From Sorghum bicolor (taxonomy: Eukaryota > Streptophyta > Magnoliopsida > Poales > Poaceae): 64,000 nt of DNA. The stretch is taken from the NCBI RefSeq assembly GCF_000003195.3, contig NC_012871.2, forward strand, positions 3,149,997 to 3,213,996, given 5' to 3'. Both the position numbers and the translations under genes were made by a program. Position 1 is the first letter of the stretch, and every line of letters starts with the position of its first letter. The notes beneath the pieces are model-generated. The model did no database searches, was not told the origin of the DNA, and was given only the letters and a program-made list of their open reading frames with translations. Shown here piece by piece: positions 1 to 11,775 of this stretch.

Positions 1-71
1 GTAGGTATGGAAACTATCCAATAGTTTTATGATTGGGTGTGCCCTCATGATCTAGCTACAAGTCTAGCTTA

Positions 72-415
72 GGCCTTGTTTAGTTCTCCACCTAAAAATT
101 TTTCATACATCCAATCGAATCTTTGGACACATGCATGAAACGTTAAATATAGATAAAAAATAAACTAATTACACAGTTTGATTGAAAATCGCGAGACGAA
201 TCTTTTAAGCCTAGTTAGTCTATGATTAGCCTTAAGTGCTACAGTAACCCACATGTGCTAATGATAGATTAATTATGCTTAATAGATTTGTCTTGTAATT
301 TCCAGACAAACTATGTAATTTATTTTTTTATTAGTTTCTAAAAATCCCTCCCGATATTCTTCCGACACATCCGATGTGACACCAAAAAAATTTCATCTCG
401 AATCTAAACAGGCCC
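72..415. mobile_element. Tourist-like MITE, GGCCTTGTTTAGTT family, long variant
   Basis: The left end reads GGCCTTGTTTAGTT and the right end is a degenerate inverted copy. TTA flanks both sides (69-71 and 416-418), giving a 3-bp target duplication typical of PIF/Harbinger (Tourist) MITEs. This 344-bp copy is longer than the roughly 240-bp copies elsewhere in the window. It has no coding capacity and would be mobilised in trans. Confidence 0.8.
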
Positions 416-447
416 TTATTGGCCTTGCCCTAATGTGTTCAATCTTA

Positions 448-679
448 GGCCTGGTTTAGTTCTCAAAATTTTTCAAGATTCCCCGTCACATTGAATTTTG
501 CGGCACACGCATAAAGCATTAAATATAGATAAAAACAAAAAACTAATTACGTAGTTTATCTGTAAATCACAAGACGAATCTTTTGACCCTAATTAGTCTA
601 TGATTGGACAATATTTGCCACAAACAAACGAAAGTGCTACAGTAGCGAAATAAAAAAAAATCGCAAACTGAACCAGACC
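448..679. mobile_element. Tourist-like MITE, same family, short variant
   Basis: It starts GGCCTGGTTTAGTT and ends in a degenerate inverted copy. TTA is duplicated at 445-447 and 680-682. The interior contains the family's conserved AAATATAGATAAAAAC and ACAAACGAAAGTGCTAC blocks. Confidence 0.8.
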
Positions 680-834
680 TTAAAACCGTTTGGTCAAAGA
701 TAGCTGTAGGCTAATCTTTAAAAGACGAATCCTGCACCATGAAATCTTGCCTCTCATTTAGCCATGTGTCAAGCAGAGAAAACAGCCACGTTTGTAGCAT
801 ACTACCAGGCCACGTTTCCTTGCAAGTTGCAATA

Positions 835-944
835 GCTTCTAAACTGGTTATCGTTCCAGCAAACATATTCTAGAACTCTCCAAATACAAGCTTCCAAACT
901 GGCTATTGTTCCAGTAAACATATTCTAGAATTCTCAAAATACAA
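835..944 (+). promoter_or_regulatory. 55-bp tandem duplication with heat-shock-element-like palindromes
   Basis: Two adjacent 55-bp units (835-889 and 890-944) differ at about six positions. Each holds a perfect TTCTAGAA palindrome (868-875 and 923-930), which matches the nTTCnnGAAn core of a heat-shock element; in unit 2 it runs on as TTCTAGAATTCTC. A weaker TTCCAGAT follows near 952. The units end about 35 bp before the TATA box of the RepHel gene. Binding by HSF factors is inferred from the motif and has not been shown. Confidence 0.6.
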
Positions 945-978
945 TACATTCCAGATAACTCTCCCATCTTCCAACAAG

Positions 979-987
979 TATATATAT
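979..987 (+). promoter_or_regulatory. TATA box of the RepHel gene
   Basis: TATATATAT lies about 30 bp before a CT/CA-rich stretch near 1010-1060 that looks like a transcribed 5' leader. The leader ends at a donor site at 1164, which fits a promoter for the Helitron transposase. Confidence 0.5.
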
Positions 988-1433
988 CCTATTACGGAGT
1001 ACTCTTTAATGCCAACAACTTGAGTCATTCATCCCTCAAACTCTTCCCGGTCATCAACCTTCGCAATTACATTTCACCGGTTTAACGTCTTAACCGGTGA
1101 ACGCCAACACCACCAACTGTCAACATCAATAACAAACTGAGGTTCCCCATCTGGGATCACAAGGTAATAACCACTTTTCTCCTTACTTTTATATAGCAGC
1201 AACCCTTCCATATCCTGAACTACTCATGTCTAGAAGAAAACGAGACACACTAGAAGAAGAACGAGATCTGCTGCCACCCCAATCTCCTATATGGAAAAAA
1301 TAAAATAAAAAAAATATAGTAATAATAATAAGGTAAAAAAATATAGTAATAATAATAAGGTAAAATACACACTAATTTTAGTTATAAGCACCAAAACCAC
1401 TTCATCTGTTAGCACCTTCTGATAATTTATTAG

Positions 1434-1436
<3 letters not shown>

Positions 1437-1481
<45 letters not shown>
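1437..1481. repeat. (TA)n microsatellite
   Basis: Pure TA dinucleotides inside the predicted RepHel leader intron. A short minus-strand open frame through it (tyrosine/isoleucine alternation) is an artefact. Confidence 0.9.
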
Positions 1482-1485
<4 letters not shown>

Positions 1486-1796
1486 AGGTGTATATGACCG
1501 GACGAAATATATATAGACAAAGTATATGATCATACTAGACCATCTAGAGTGATATGTATGTTAAGTATGCATACATACATAGAGTATATGGTTATACTTA
1601 TTGTATATAATATAGTAGTGACATTTTAGTAATATATTTAAAATATAATTTTTTTTGAAAAATTTTCGCGTGGTAAGATCCTGAGTATCTTAATATGAGT
1701 ATATAAACATACTCAAACTGATAAACAAGTATGAATACATACACAATGTAGTTTATGAAGATGAGAGTAACTACACGTACGTGTACAAAGGAATTT

Positions 1797-1800
<4 letters not shown>

Positions 1801-1838
<38 letters not shown>
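1801..1838. repeat. (TA)n microsatellite
   Basis: Second TA run in the same predicted leader intron, about 70 bp before the acceptor. Confidence 0.9.
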
Positions 1839-1844
<6 letters not shown>

Positions 1845-1907
1845 TCATTCATTTACTAACTCTTCTTTTCCTGTTATACAACCACAAATACAATTTTCAT
1901 TATAGAA

Positions 1908-4900
1908 ATGAAAAGGAGAGCATCTCAATCTGATGAACTTTATAGTAGTAACTACAAAAAACAGAAACAAACATATTCGGTTGACAAAAACAAGATACGC
2001 GCGAAAGTAGAAAAGCGAAAACGAGAGCTAGAAGAAAAGAAGAACAGCCAGATTATACAAGAAGCTATAAAACGAAGATGCATACAAATAGATAAGAAAC
2101 ATACATACTTATCTTTACCTTATGGCATGATATACTTCTCTCCCGAGCAAATTCAATACCTAAAAGAAACATATGAGCAAAGATCATACTTGGGAATACC
2201 AAAGTATAGTTGCCAATATTGCAATGCAATATTTTGGTATGAGGAACGCAATAAATATCATAGTGAACGAGCTAACAGACAAGTATTATATTCGAACTGC
2301 TGTAAATATGGCAAAATCAAAATACCTCCATTCAAAGAACCACCACAATTTCTTAAAAGGTTATTGGATTACAAAGGAGATGGATACTCGAGACATTTTA
2401 TACAAAAGATACGACAATATAATAGTATGTTTGCTTTCACATCTATGGGAGGCAATATCGACAAAAATATTAATAAGGGAGAAGGACCCTATGTATTTCG
2501 AATAAATGGTCAAATACATCATCGCATAGGATCATTGTTGCCCGATACAAATAATAAAATACCTAAGTTTGCTGAGCTATATATATTTGATACAAAAAAT
2601 GAGATCGAAAATAGAATACGGGCCTTAAGCAATGAAGATCCAGATGGAACAGATCTTAACCCAGCTATAATTGAAGGATTACAGAAAATGCTTGATGAAT
2701 ATAATCCTTTAGTGAAAGTATTTCGTCATGCACGTGATCTACTTGAAGAACATAAAGGTATTGATATTAGTATCCGAATCATTGGAGCCAATAAAGGCGA
2801 TCAAATACAATACCAAATGCCACACCCAGAAGAACTAGCTATGTTAATTATAGGTGATCTAACACTGGAAAACTATAAAAGGGATATAATTGTTAGTACC
2901 CGAACCAAGACACTACAACATATATCTATATTTCATCCAGCATATATGCCATTGCAATATCAGTTATTATTCCCTTATGGAGAAAGAGGATTTCAACTAG
3001 GCATAGAATATCATGAAGAAACAAGAAATCGAAGAAATCAAACAACTCAGCAAAAAAGAAACACAGTAACAATGCATGAATTTTTTAAATACCATATGCA
3101 CTACAGACATAACCAACCAAACCCATATTTATGCTATGGACGATTATCAAAACAAGCAATCGTAGATGCAAGAGCAATGGAAGATGAGGATAGACTTCAA
3201 TTCATTGCAAGAAATCAAAAAAAATTAAGAGCTGAATGTATACAGGGAATATTTGATGCAATAGAGAAAGGAATAGATGAAGGAAATCAAATAGGAAAAA
3301 GAGTTCTATTACCCTCTAGCCACGTTGGTTGTAGACGTTATGTAATACAAAATTATCATGATGGTATAGCTATATGTCGTGTATATGGACCACCGGATCT
3401 TTTCATAACATTCACATGTAATCCCAAATGGCCAGAAATATCGCTAGCAATATTAAATGGCGAGCAACCTAATGATAGACCTGATATTATAGTGCGTGTA
3501 TTTCATATCAAACTACAACAATTATTAAATGACATACGCTCAGGCACGATCTTTGGTCCTATATTAGCAATACTATATTCTATAGAATTCCAGAAAAGGG
3601 GTCTACCGCATGTTCATATCTTAGTTTGGGTGGAAAAAAATGGAAACGAAGTGACAATTGAGAATATTGACACCTGGATAACTGCTGAAATACCTGACCC
3701 CAGAAAAGATCCTTTGGGCTATATACTTGTATCTGAACACATGATGCATGGACCATGCGGAGAAAAAAACTGGGATTGCCCATGTATGAAAAAGGGGAGA
3801 TGCTCTAAATTCTATCCTAAAGAATTTCAAGAAGAGACTACTTTCACAGATACAGGCTTCACAGTGTATCGAAGACGAGACACTGGTATTTTCATCCGAA
3901 GAGATGCCCACAACCTAGATAATACATGGGTAGTTCCACACAATCTAGAATTACTCAAGAAATACCAGGCACACATAAATGTAGAATATGTAAACAAGAG
4001 TAAAGTTTTAAAATACTTGTGCAAATATGTAAACAAAGGTCCTGACCAAGCAAAAATAATCTTTGAACGTATCAAAAAAGGTCAAGATGCACCCATTAAT
4101 CAACAAACCAAAGATATTGATGAGATCAAAGAATATCTGGATTGTAGATATATATGTGAACAAGATGCACTCTGGAGATTACTTGGTTATGAGATACACT
4201 ATCATTGGCCACCAGTTGAAAGATTACCTGTGCATCTACCACTGATGAATATAGTTAAATATAAAAAGGATACTAGACTAAGAGATGTAATTAATGATCC
4301 CAAAAATAAAAAAACAATGCTCACTGAATGGTTTAGTGCTAACAAAGAATATAATAGTGCAAAAGATCTTACATATTGTGAATTTCCACTTAAATGGAGA
4401 TGGGATGAAACAAACAAGAAATGGATCAGACGTCAGCACGGGTTTAAAATAGGTAGATTATACTATGTGAACCCAACAGAAGGAGAACGATTCTATCTAC
4501 GCATGCTCTTAATGATAGTAAAAGGTGCAACGTGCTATACTGACCTACGAACACATAATGGTATTATTTATGAAACCTTTAAAGAAGCTTGTGCAGCACG
4601 AGGATTACTAACCGATGACAATGAGTGGTACAAGACATTTGAAGAAGCTACAAACTGGGCAACAGCTTCTCAACTACGAAGCTTATTTACAACAATGCTT
4701 ACATTCTGTGAAATAAAGAATGAAAGAGAATTCTTCAACAAAAATTGGCAAAAAATGGTTGATGATATTGAGCAACAAGTAAAACACAAATATTATCCAA
4801 TTCAATATATCCCAACTCAAACTGAACTACAAGATTTATTACTAGAAGAATTGGAAGAAATTTTTTCAAGGAACGGACAACAGATAAATAATTATAATCT

Positions 4901-6479
4901 CCCACGTAGATCAATATATCATGAATTTGATACTAACAATCGATTAATTCAAGAGGAAATGAACTATGATGTCCAATATCTAGAAAAAGAGGCAAATAAA
5001 TTATACACACAGCTAAATAAAAGTCAAAAAGAAGCTTTTCATCAAATAGTTGAAAGTGTACTAAATAACAAATCAAGGTTTTACTTCATCTCCGGCCATG
5101 GAGGAACTGGAAAAACTTTTCTGTGGAATACAATTGTATCATATCTCAGAGCACAAAAGAAAATAGTACTAGCAGTTGCATCATCAGGGGTAGCTTCTTT
5201 GTTACTCCCAAATGGTCGTACAGCCCATTCAAGATTCCGAATACCCATTGAAACAGATGACATATCCATATGTGATATAAAACGGGGAACAAAACTTGCT
5301 AAGCTAATTATAGAAACTTCTCTCATAATATGGGATGAAGCTCTAATGACAAACAAACAATGCTTTGAAGCATTTGATAGATCACTAAGAGATATAATGT
5401 CTGAAATCAATAAAGAAGCTAGTGACATACCATTTGGAGGGAAGGTCGTTGTTCTAGGTGGAGATCCTAGACAAATACTTCCTGTTATAGAAAATGGCTC
5501 AAAGTCACAGATCATAAATGCTTCAATTATCAAATCCTACCTATGGAAAAACGTAAACACTGTATATCTAAATGAAAACATGCGACTAAAACAGATAAAT
5601 CAAAGTAGTGCTGAATACAAGGAGTTAGAGTCTTTCAATGATTGGATGCTAAGCATTGGCGATGGAACAATCAAAGGGACATCTGATACTGATAAGGCCT
5701 CTGATTCTGTGCTAATAGAAATACCAGAAGAACTACTGGTACAAACTACAGGGGATAAAATAAAAGCATTGGTAGAGTCCACTTATCCAGATTTTCAAGA
5801 AAATTTTCAACGATTAGACTATGTGAAAGAAAGAGCTATACTAGCAACTACCAATGAAATTGTTGATGGAATAAATAATTACATGATAAAATTACTCCCC
5901 GGCTTAGAAAAAGAATATTTCAGTGCAGATAGTATATCAAAATGCTCAGATACATATAACGATGCCAATATTTTATATCCCGTTGAATATCTTAATACAC
6001 TCAATCCTAATAACTTTCCACCTCATAAACTACTACTAAAAATTGGTGTCCCAATAATGCTATTGAGAAATCTCAACCAGAGCTTAGGCCTATGCAATGG
6101 GACGAGACTAATAGTGACTAATCTAGGGGATAATATTATTGAAGCTGTTATAATTACAGGAACACATGCTGGATATAAAACATATATACCGAGAATAAAT
6201 CTAACGACAAGATCATCCCATTGGCCCTTTACGTTAAATCGCCGTCAATTTCCAATTAAAGTTTGTTACTCTATGACTATTAACAAGAGCCAAGGACAAA
6301 CACTATCAAAAGTAGGAATATATTTAAAAAAACAAGTATTTACGCATGGACAGCTATATGTTGCAGTGTCACGTGTTACAAGCAAGAAAGGTCTAAAAAT
6401 ATTAATAGAAAATGAGAATGGATCTTGTGGATCAAAAACAAAGAATATAGTATACAAAGAAGTACTCCAATCAATATAG
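1908..6479 (+). CDS. Helitron Rep-helicase transposase (RepHel), intact
   Basis: This is the rolling-circle transposase: the Rep part nicks and joins single strands through tyrosines, and the PIF1-type helicase unwinds the donor. The frame is 1523 residues without a stop, the usual length for plant RepHel. An N-terminal basic region is followed by a Cys-rich zinc-finger-like segment (C102, C105, C131, C132). The Helitron-like N domain contains the HUH motif His568-Val-His570 and the two-tyrosine motif Tyr703-x3-Tyr707. The helicase begins near residue 1040: Walker A Gly1063-Thr1070 with Lys1069, Walker B Asp1143-Glu1144, a GGDPRQ motif, and the C-terminal TINKSQGQT motif at 1457-1465. All key residues seen are present. 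The start is the first ATG after a predicted leader intron. No endonuclease or OTU extension is seen. Confidence 0.95.
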   Translation: MKRRASQSDELYSSNYKKQKQTYSVDKNKIRAKVEKRKRELEEKKNSQIIQEAIKRRCIQIDKKHTYLSLPYGMIYFSPEQIQYLKETYEQRSYLGIPKYSCQYCNAIFWYEERNKYHSERANRQVLYSNCCKYGKIKIPPFKEPPQFLKRLLDYKGDGYSRHFIQKIRQYNSMFAFTSMGGNIDKNINKGEGPYVFRINGQIHHRIGSLLPDTNNKIPKFAELYIFDTKNEIENRIRALSNEDPDGTDLNPAIIEGLQKMLDEYNPLVKVFRHARDLLEEHKGIDISIRIIGANKGDQIQYQMPHPEELAMLIIGDLTLENYKRDIIVSTRTKTLQHISIFHPAYMPLQYQLLFPYGERGFQLGIEYHEETRNRRNQTTQQKRNTVTMHEFFKYHMHYRHNQPNPYLCYGRLSKQAIVDARAMEDEDRLQFIARNQKKLRAECIQGIFDAIEKGIDEGNQIGKRVLLPSSHVGCRRYVIQNYHDGIAICRVYGPPDLFITFTCNPKWPEISLAILNGEQPNDRPDIIVRVFHIKLQQLLNDIRSGTIFGPILAILYSIEFQKRGLPHVHILVWVEKNGNEVTIENIDTWITAEIPDPRKDPLGYILVSEHMMHGPCGEKNWDCPCMKKGRCSKFYPKEFQEETTFTDTGFTVYRRRDTGIFIRRDAHNLDNTWVVPHNLELLKKYQAHINVEYVNKSKVLKYLCKYVNKGPDQAKIIFERIKKGQDAPINQQTKDIDEIKEYLDCRYICEQDALWRLLGYEIHYHWPPVERLPVHLPLMNIVKYKKDTRLRDVINDPKNKKTMLTEWFSANKEYNSAKDLTYCEFPLKWRWDETNKKWIRRQHGFKIGRLYYVNPTEGERFYLRMLLMIVKGATCYTDLRTHNGIIYETFKEACAARGLLTDDNEWYKTFEEATNWATASQLRSLFTTMLTFCEIKNEREFFNKNWQKMVDDIEQQVKHKYYPIQYIPTQTELQDLLLEELEEIFSRNGQQINNYNLPRRSIYHEFDTNNRLIQEEMNYDVQYLEKEANKLYTQLNKSQKEAFHQIVESVLNNKSRFYFISGHGGTGKTFLWNTIVSYLRAQKKIVLAVASSGVASLLLPNGRTAHSRFRIPIETDDISICDIKRGTKLAKLIIETSLIIWDEALMTNKQCFEAFDRSLRDIMSEINKEASDIPFGGKVVVLGGDPRQILPVIENGSKSQIINASIIKSYLWKNVNTVYLNENMRLKQINQSSAEYKELESFNDWMLSIGDGTIKGTSDTDKASDSVLIEIPEELLVQTTGDKIKALVESTYPDFQENFQRLDYVKERAILATTNEIVDGINNYMIKLLPGLEKEYFSADSISKCSDTYNDANILYPVEYLNTLNPNNFPPHKLLLKIGVPIMLLRNLNQSLGLCNGTRLIVTNLGDNIIEAVIITGTHAGYKTYIPRINLTTRSSHWPFTLNRRQFPIKVCYSMTINKSQGQTLSKVGIYLKKQVFTHGQLYVAVSRVTSKKGLKILIENENGSCGSKTKNIVYKEVLQSI

Positions 6480-7600
6480 TTTACATAACTGAAAAATATT
6501 CTGGATAATTACATTTAATAGAGATAACTCCTGTAGTCTCATATGATCTAATCAAAGCGACACAACACACCCGTTTACAATACAATTACATTATCTTTGT
6601 TCAAGAATATCAATAACATAAATTTTTAAATTTGCAGGTACATTGGTAAACTACAGACATGGAGGTTTAGCTTAAATGGAAGTTTTATGTTTCACATGAG
6701 GTGTCATCTTCAGCCAAGTCACTACGGAAATTCATTCATGGTTGCTTTTTATGACATGAATTTGTTCCATACAAAAGAAAACTGGGCAATTACTATATAG
6801 TTTCCTGGCTCTTGAGCTTGCCTCCCATCAGTTCTCAAGAATGCCGTATACAAACTACAAAGAAGAAACAAGAGTCGTACCAGACAGTGGAGGTGAACAG
6901 TGCCTTTGCAGTTTATCTGTGCAACAAAGCAATGACCAATGCCCTGTCAAATATAAAATATTGGCTGCCAAGGTTGGTAATCGCCAAAGAATGAAGCTGT
7001 GACATACCACAATGGCCTACCATGGTGTTCACGACATTAGATCGAACACCTAACTGACATGACCCACGAGTGGGAGAGGCGTCACGCACCTGGAACTGTC
7101 CGCATCCCGCGTCGGGGAACCCGTCACGCCCGCACCGGCGAGCAGCTGCGCTGTGTCCAACTCACTATCCCGCCATGGCCGGGGGTCAGTGCGTGCCACC
7201 TCGCCCCACTGCGCCTTGCCGTGGCTGCCTCGCCGGATGGCCGCGGCCAGTACTAACAGGGGGCTAGAAGCTAGCGCCTATGGGCCTGCCCTGCCGCCGC
7301 TTGCTGAGAATAGGGCACCACACGCCAAGAGTTAAGAACAGAGAGAAACGAGATTGGAGGATTTTTTTTAAGCAAGAACAGCCCAAGCCGAACGAAGGAG
7401 CACGGACGACAGCGTGAGTGTATCGTGTACGCGCATTGCATAGTGGGCCACTGCCCACTGGGCCTTGCACCCTTGCCTCTTGCGAACCGGCCCTGAAGCA
7501 ACAAAAGAAAAGAGGCCGCAAATGACTAGCCGTGGGCTGAGTTTTTACTCAAAAGATAGCGAATAGCTAGCTCTGGGCTGAGTTTTTAACTAGCAGTAGA
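6480..7600 (+). other. Spacer between RepHel and RPA genes, with a GC-rich island
   Basis: This holds the RepHel 3' flank and the RPA upstream region. From about 7040 to 7520 the base composition changes from AT-rich to strongly GC-rich. Several short overlapping open frames there have no recognisable domain. A 14-base direct repeat GGGCTGAGTTTTTA occurs at about 7535 and 7576. The GC-rich part could be the RPA promoter or a captured host fragment. Confidence 0.5.
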
Positions 7601-7868
7601 AATACCATCGCAACATGCAAACCCCTCGGCTTCCGAGCTCAGGCTCCGGACACTTCCGGACCAATCGCCTCCCTTCACGTCTTAGGACGCATACGGCCCT
7701 TCGCCTTCCCATGCACGCGCCTACTACCCCCTTCCTGCCTTTTTCTACCAGGCGACAGCCAAAGTCTACTAAACACATCTTGCCGACGACCAATAGAATA
7801 AAAGCAGTAGCTTCAAACAGTCCAAGTTCCACCCAAGAAGAATTCCATAACAGCTAGGAGAACACAAG

Positions 7869-8334
7869 GTACTATCGAAATCTATATGTGTTTGTTCTTA
7901 TTATGCTCTTTGCATTTTACTAGCCGGAGGTTCTTATGCTCTCAATCTATTGGTTCTTCTTTCCTGTTCTCTCTCTCCACATACTGTTTTCATTGGTTTC
8001 CCAATGCATGGCAGACTGAAACAAGATGATCGTTAATACACAGACCAAATAATAATACTGGATCATAAAGATAAAATTTTACCAAATAAAGGAACATCGT
8101 TTTGCCTTAACATTTGTGAATCTTTTGTCAATATTTTCTCTTTAAAATATTAGAACAAGTTGTGGACATGTCTTCTTCTCATTTTTTATCTTTGTTAATG
8201 GAGCCTGTAACCAGCTTTACCAAAAGTGAGATGGATGCATGGCCTCTTAGAAGCCGCATTGATGGCCCTTCATTATTCTTTCATAATTTTTTGTCTGCAC
8301 TGGAACTCTAACATTTTTCTAAAAATAATTGCAG
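7869..8334 (+). other. Predicted 5'-UTR intron of the RPA-like gene
   Basis: ACACAAG|GTACTAT at 7868/7869 forms the donor, and AATAATTGCAG ending at 8334 forms the acceptor directly before the ATG. The preceding CT-rich stretch (about 7610-7868) would be the non-coding first exon. Confidence 0.5.
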
Positions 8335-10867
8335 ATGAGCATTACACCATTATCAGAGATACAACCACGAAGACTGGATTACACCATATGTGTACGAATA
8401 TCAAGAATGTGGGAATTCAGAGGTCCGAATGAGGAAAATGAAATCATACATCTTGATCTTGTTCTGATTGATAGCATGGTATTCTCCTAAGCTATATCTG
8501 ATTGTTTCAGTAAAATCCTCAACATATTATTCTCTAGACTCAAGAAAATTTTATATTATATATAGTACAAAAAAAATGTCATTCTCATTTCTTTTCTGCT
8601 CTTAGGGTGTTTCAATCTATGCTGAGATCCCTCGAGATGCTGTACCCTACCTCAAACCATACTTGGAGGAAGGAAAAATTGTCTACATGAGCAAGATAAC
8701 TGTGCAAACAGCTAAACCAGAGTACAGAGCTGTTGAAAACCCTTGCATGATCAAACTCAACAAGAGAACACAGATTCGTGATGCTCATAACCAACCACCA
8801 GATTTTCCAAAATACACCTTCTCACTAATCCCCATTGAGAAACTCCTAGATTATGCCAAAAGTAAAGAACGTTTTTTAGGTAAACTAATATTCTATTTTC
8901 ACATAAATTTATTTAATACTACTACTTTTAGTTCTATTCCAAAAGTACCTATATACTTGTTGCTACCTGTTCAGATGTTATTGGCAGAATCACGGGAGTT
9001 TCAAATGCAGCGATGGTTTCTACAAGTTCAGGGGACTCAATGATGCGAAGAGTAGTGCACTTACAAGATCTAAAGTACGATCATTTCTACTTTTTTTCTT
9101 ACATTACTATGTAAACAAATTTTTAGTGTCCAATATCACACTAATTTCTTACCTCATTGCCAGAGGAAGCACGATCGAACTATCGTTATCAGGGAAAAGA
9201 GCCATAGAGTTTGATGGAGAAACTATTCTACAAGTTGGACAAGAACACCATGTCATCGCCATATTTGTTGGTACATTAATGAAAACCTACAAAAATGACT
9301 ACAAGTTTCTTAGTGGCACATCTGCTTGTCGATGGTACATTAACCAAAATGATATTCCTGAGATCAAAGCTTTTCAGAGATGGTATAATACTCACACTTA
9401 TTCCAGTAATCATTCTTTAATATATTCTAAAATTTTGATATATGATATGATAAACAGTTTACCAGCAGAAGCAATTCCTATTCAAAAATTGTATCTACGA
9501 GGTGCAGATGATACCCAACAGAATTTTGAGAAAAGAACTATGCTTCAGCTCAAAGATGTCGATCCTTTTACTGAAAGGGTAATTATATTATTCTTATTTT
9601 ATTATTTTACAGCCTATATAATTAAGTACATCCAACTGAATTTCTATCTCCAAAAATTATGAACATAACTTACTAATGGTTATGTTATTTTTTAACTTAT
9701 ACTAAACTGATCATATCAATTTAGTAGAATTTCATTAAATTGAATTTGCCAAGTAATATTAACTACACATTATCTGCAGGCCATAAATTACGAATGCACA
9801 GCAACTATTGTTGGAATTACGGAGCAACAGACATGGTGTTACCAAGCTTGCAAAGCTTGCAACTCTAGGATAAAACCATTTGGTCAAACTTATCAATGCA
9901 CAAAACAGGATTGTCCATCCATACAATTCGAGTGGAAGTAAGTCTATTGCATCTATAATAAATTTTCCATTATTAGGATGTAGAATAATATATAATCGTA
10001 AACAGGTAATAATATCTACATGTGATCTTTGCAGATATAAAATACCCTACATTGCGAGTGATGAAATATATAGTCTTGAGTTCATGTTTTTTGAAAAGAA
10101 AGGAACAGAACTGATTGGGAAAAGTGCTGAAACTCTCCGGAAGAAGTATAACGAGAAGGATATTCCACCTGAAATTTCCTCATGGATTGGCCACAAGTTT
10201 ATCTTCTTGGTTAAAATTTTACCTAACAAAAGCATTGGCGCTGATGATCCTTCATTTGAAGTTATAAGGATAAAGGAAAAACTTGGAAAACAATCAATTA
10301 TGCCAGTATCGAAGACAGGCAAAAGCAAACCAGCTATCTCAACCTTAGCATATGAAGGAATAGAAGAAAACTTACCTCTGTTGATACCAATAACTTCTAA
10401 AAAAATAGATGGTCAGGTATATTACTATTCACTTCATGTCTTCTCATTCCTTGGTGTTATACTGCATAGTTATACTATCCACAGCAGAAAATTACAGATT
10501 CTTAAGTAATATAACAGCTAGATAAAATTAAGTAGATAATTCAATAATATATATTGTATTTAGTTCATTTCAAGATTTTAATTTCTACAGGCTTCATCAT
10601 CGCAAGCACAAACCTTTGGAGATATTCAAGATATGGACATTGAACAAACAACTACTGAGTCTGACAATTCCAGCAAGCTTGATACTCAGGACATACAAGC
10701 TGATAACTTGGTATGTTTCCTACTGATGCATTTGCATATCAAGATTTAGTATTCATTATTATTATATACTTATTGTTTTATTTAAAAAGGAAATAAATAA
10801 GGAAAACGAAGATGAGCAACAGAAAAAATCCAAAAAGCCACGCCTTCAAGAAAAAACAAAAAAATGA
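8335..10867 (+). CDS. RPA1-like single-strand DNA-binding protein of the Helitron
   Basis: This is a homologue of the large replication protein A subunit, which coats single-stranded DNA; plant Helitrons often carry one, presumably to protect the transposition intermediate. I traced nine coding exons: 8335-8478, 8606-8879, 8975-9074, 9164-9382, 9458-9578, 9780-9937, 10035-10416, 10591-10710 and 10790-10867. All junctions are GT-AG and keep one frame, giving 531 residues. The first two-thirds match OB folds A and B (MWEFRG near residue 25). The C-terminal OB fold contains a zinc ribbon (C310, C313, C326, C331). The acidic tail ends in a basic KKSKKPR stretch that could be a nuclear signal. No lesion was found. 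The last acceptor is unusually purine-rich (TTTAAAAAG), so the final exon is the least certain. Confidence 0.88.
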
Positions 10868-11745
10868 GGTGAGTACGGAATCATACACAAATTACCTCTA
10901 GCTCAAAATACATCTTCTCACTTATTTATCGATCTGCTAGAGACATCAAAAATCTTTCTTCCAACTTTTTTCACTACGATCCCACCATCATTTTAATTTT
11001 TTTTCCACAGGTACGCTGATGTCCGAAGCTGCTGACTAAAGATTGAAGACAGACAAATCTTTTGGTTTACATATAAACTACACTTAACTAGGCTTGATAT
11101 AAGTTTCGGCCTCCTTTTGGAAATAGAATGTATCCCTTGCTAAAATGATCTTTCGCTATATTTTGTAGTGGCACATATAACTTTATATATTATGTACTTG
11201 CCACATATTCAGTAGATTACCTATGATATGTAGTTGCCACATGTAATAGATTTGTTAGGAGCTCAATCAAAACTTGAATAAATAGAGCTCCTCAACAATC
11301 TATCTATCTATATGTATATATATGGACTTCAGTAAAGTAGAACCCACTTCTATATATCCAAGGCTATAACCCACGCATCCCTGCTCTGGTCTACCTTGTG
11401 TATGTTGCCTGTTGACTTTTTTCAATGCTTTTTCTAAAAAATTTTCTTCATCCTGCATCCCAAAGTAATGATCTACTAGCATGCTCTAGGGTGTCTTAAA
11501 TCTCAAAAATTAGAAAGAAATTATTGTGATTTTCTATTTACAAAATTTGCAAGCTAAACCTCAAGCTAAGATTCTGTCTTGTATACCAACGTACTATCAC
11601 TATTTAGATTATTTGTTTTGTGATACGAACTTAAGCACACATGCTTCTTTAATAGGAGTTTGATCTGCACTATTTCTCACTCTACTTTATCCACATCTCC
11701 ACACCATGGTCATCCTTCGTATACCATAAGCTGGTTCTCATCGAG

Positions 11746-11775
11746 GGCGCGGCAAAGCCGCGCCGGTGTTTCTAG
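11746..11775 (+). other. Helitron 3' terminal hairpin and CTAG end
   Basis: A perfect 8-bp inverted repeat with AAA loop (11746-11764), an 11-base spacer-plus-end segment, and CTAG at 11772-11775. The next base is T (11776). This is the canonical Helitron termination signal. Confidence 0.93.

Larger units (their letters stand above)
1164..1905 (+). other. Predicted 5'-UTR intron of the RepHel gene
   Basis: CACAAG|GTAATAA at 1163/1164 is a good donor. TTTTCATTATAG ending at 1905 is a good acceptor, and the RepHel ATG follows two bases later. The intron is AT-rich and contains two (TA)n runs. The RPA gene downstream has the same layout: a non-coding first exon ending ACAAG|GTA. This is a sequence prediction only. 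Confidence 0.5.
700..11775 (+). mobile_element. Helitron with RepHel and RPA genes (5' end unresolved)
   Basis: This rolling-circle transposon carries two genes on the same strand: a Rep-helicase (1908-6479) and an RPA1-like gene (8335-10867). Both reading frames are uninterrupted. The 3' terminus is diagnostic: a perfect 8-bp hairpin GGCGCGGC-AAA-GCCGCGCC at 11746-11764, eleven bases later CTAG at 11772-11775, then a host T as expected for insertion between A and T without target duplication. Helitron 5' ends are only TC plus family-specific sequence, and no unique candidate stands out. The given start is a minimum that includes the RepHel promoter. The two MITEs upstream may lie inside or outside. 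The element could be autonomous. Confidence 0.9.

Noticed and set aside
835..944. CRISPR-like or satellite array
   Set aside because: Only two adjacent units without spacers; a simple tandem duplication in a promoter.
1255..1330. Candidate Helitron 5' end (TCTCCTATAT after AA)
   Set aside because: It would lie inside the predicted RepHel leader intron and downstream of the promoter, and there was no sibling to confirm it.
1287..1520. Minus-strand open frame of 77 residues
   Set aside because: It is mostly alternating Tyr/Ile from a (TA)n run.
7059..7335. Overlapping short open frames on the + strand
   Set aside because: GC-rich sequence keeps several frames open at once; there is no domain, splice pattern or frame preference.
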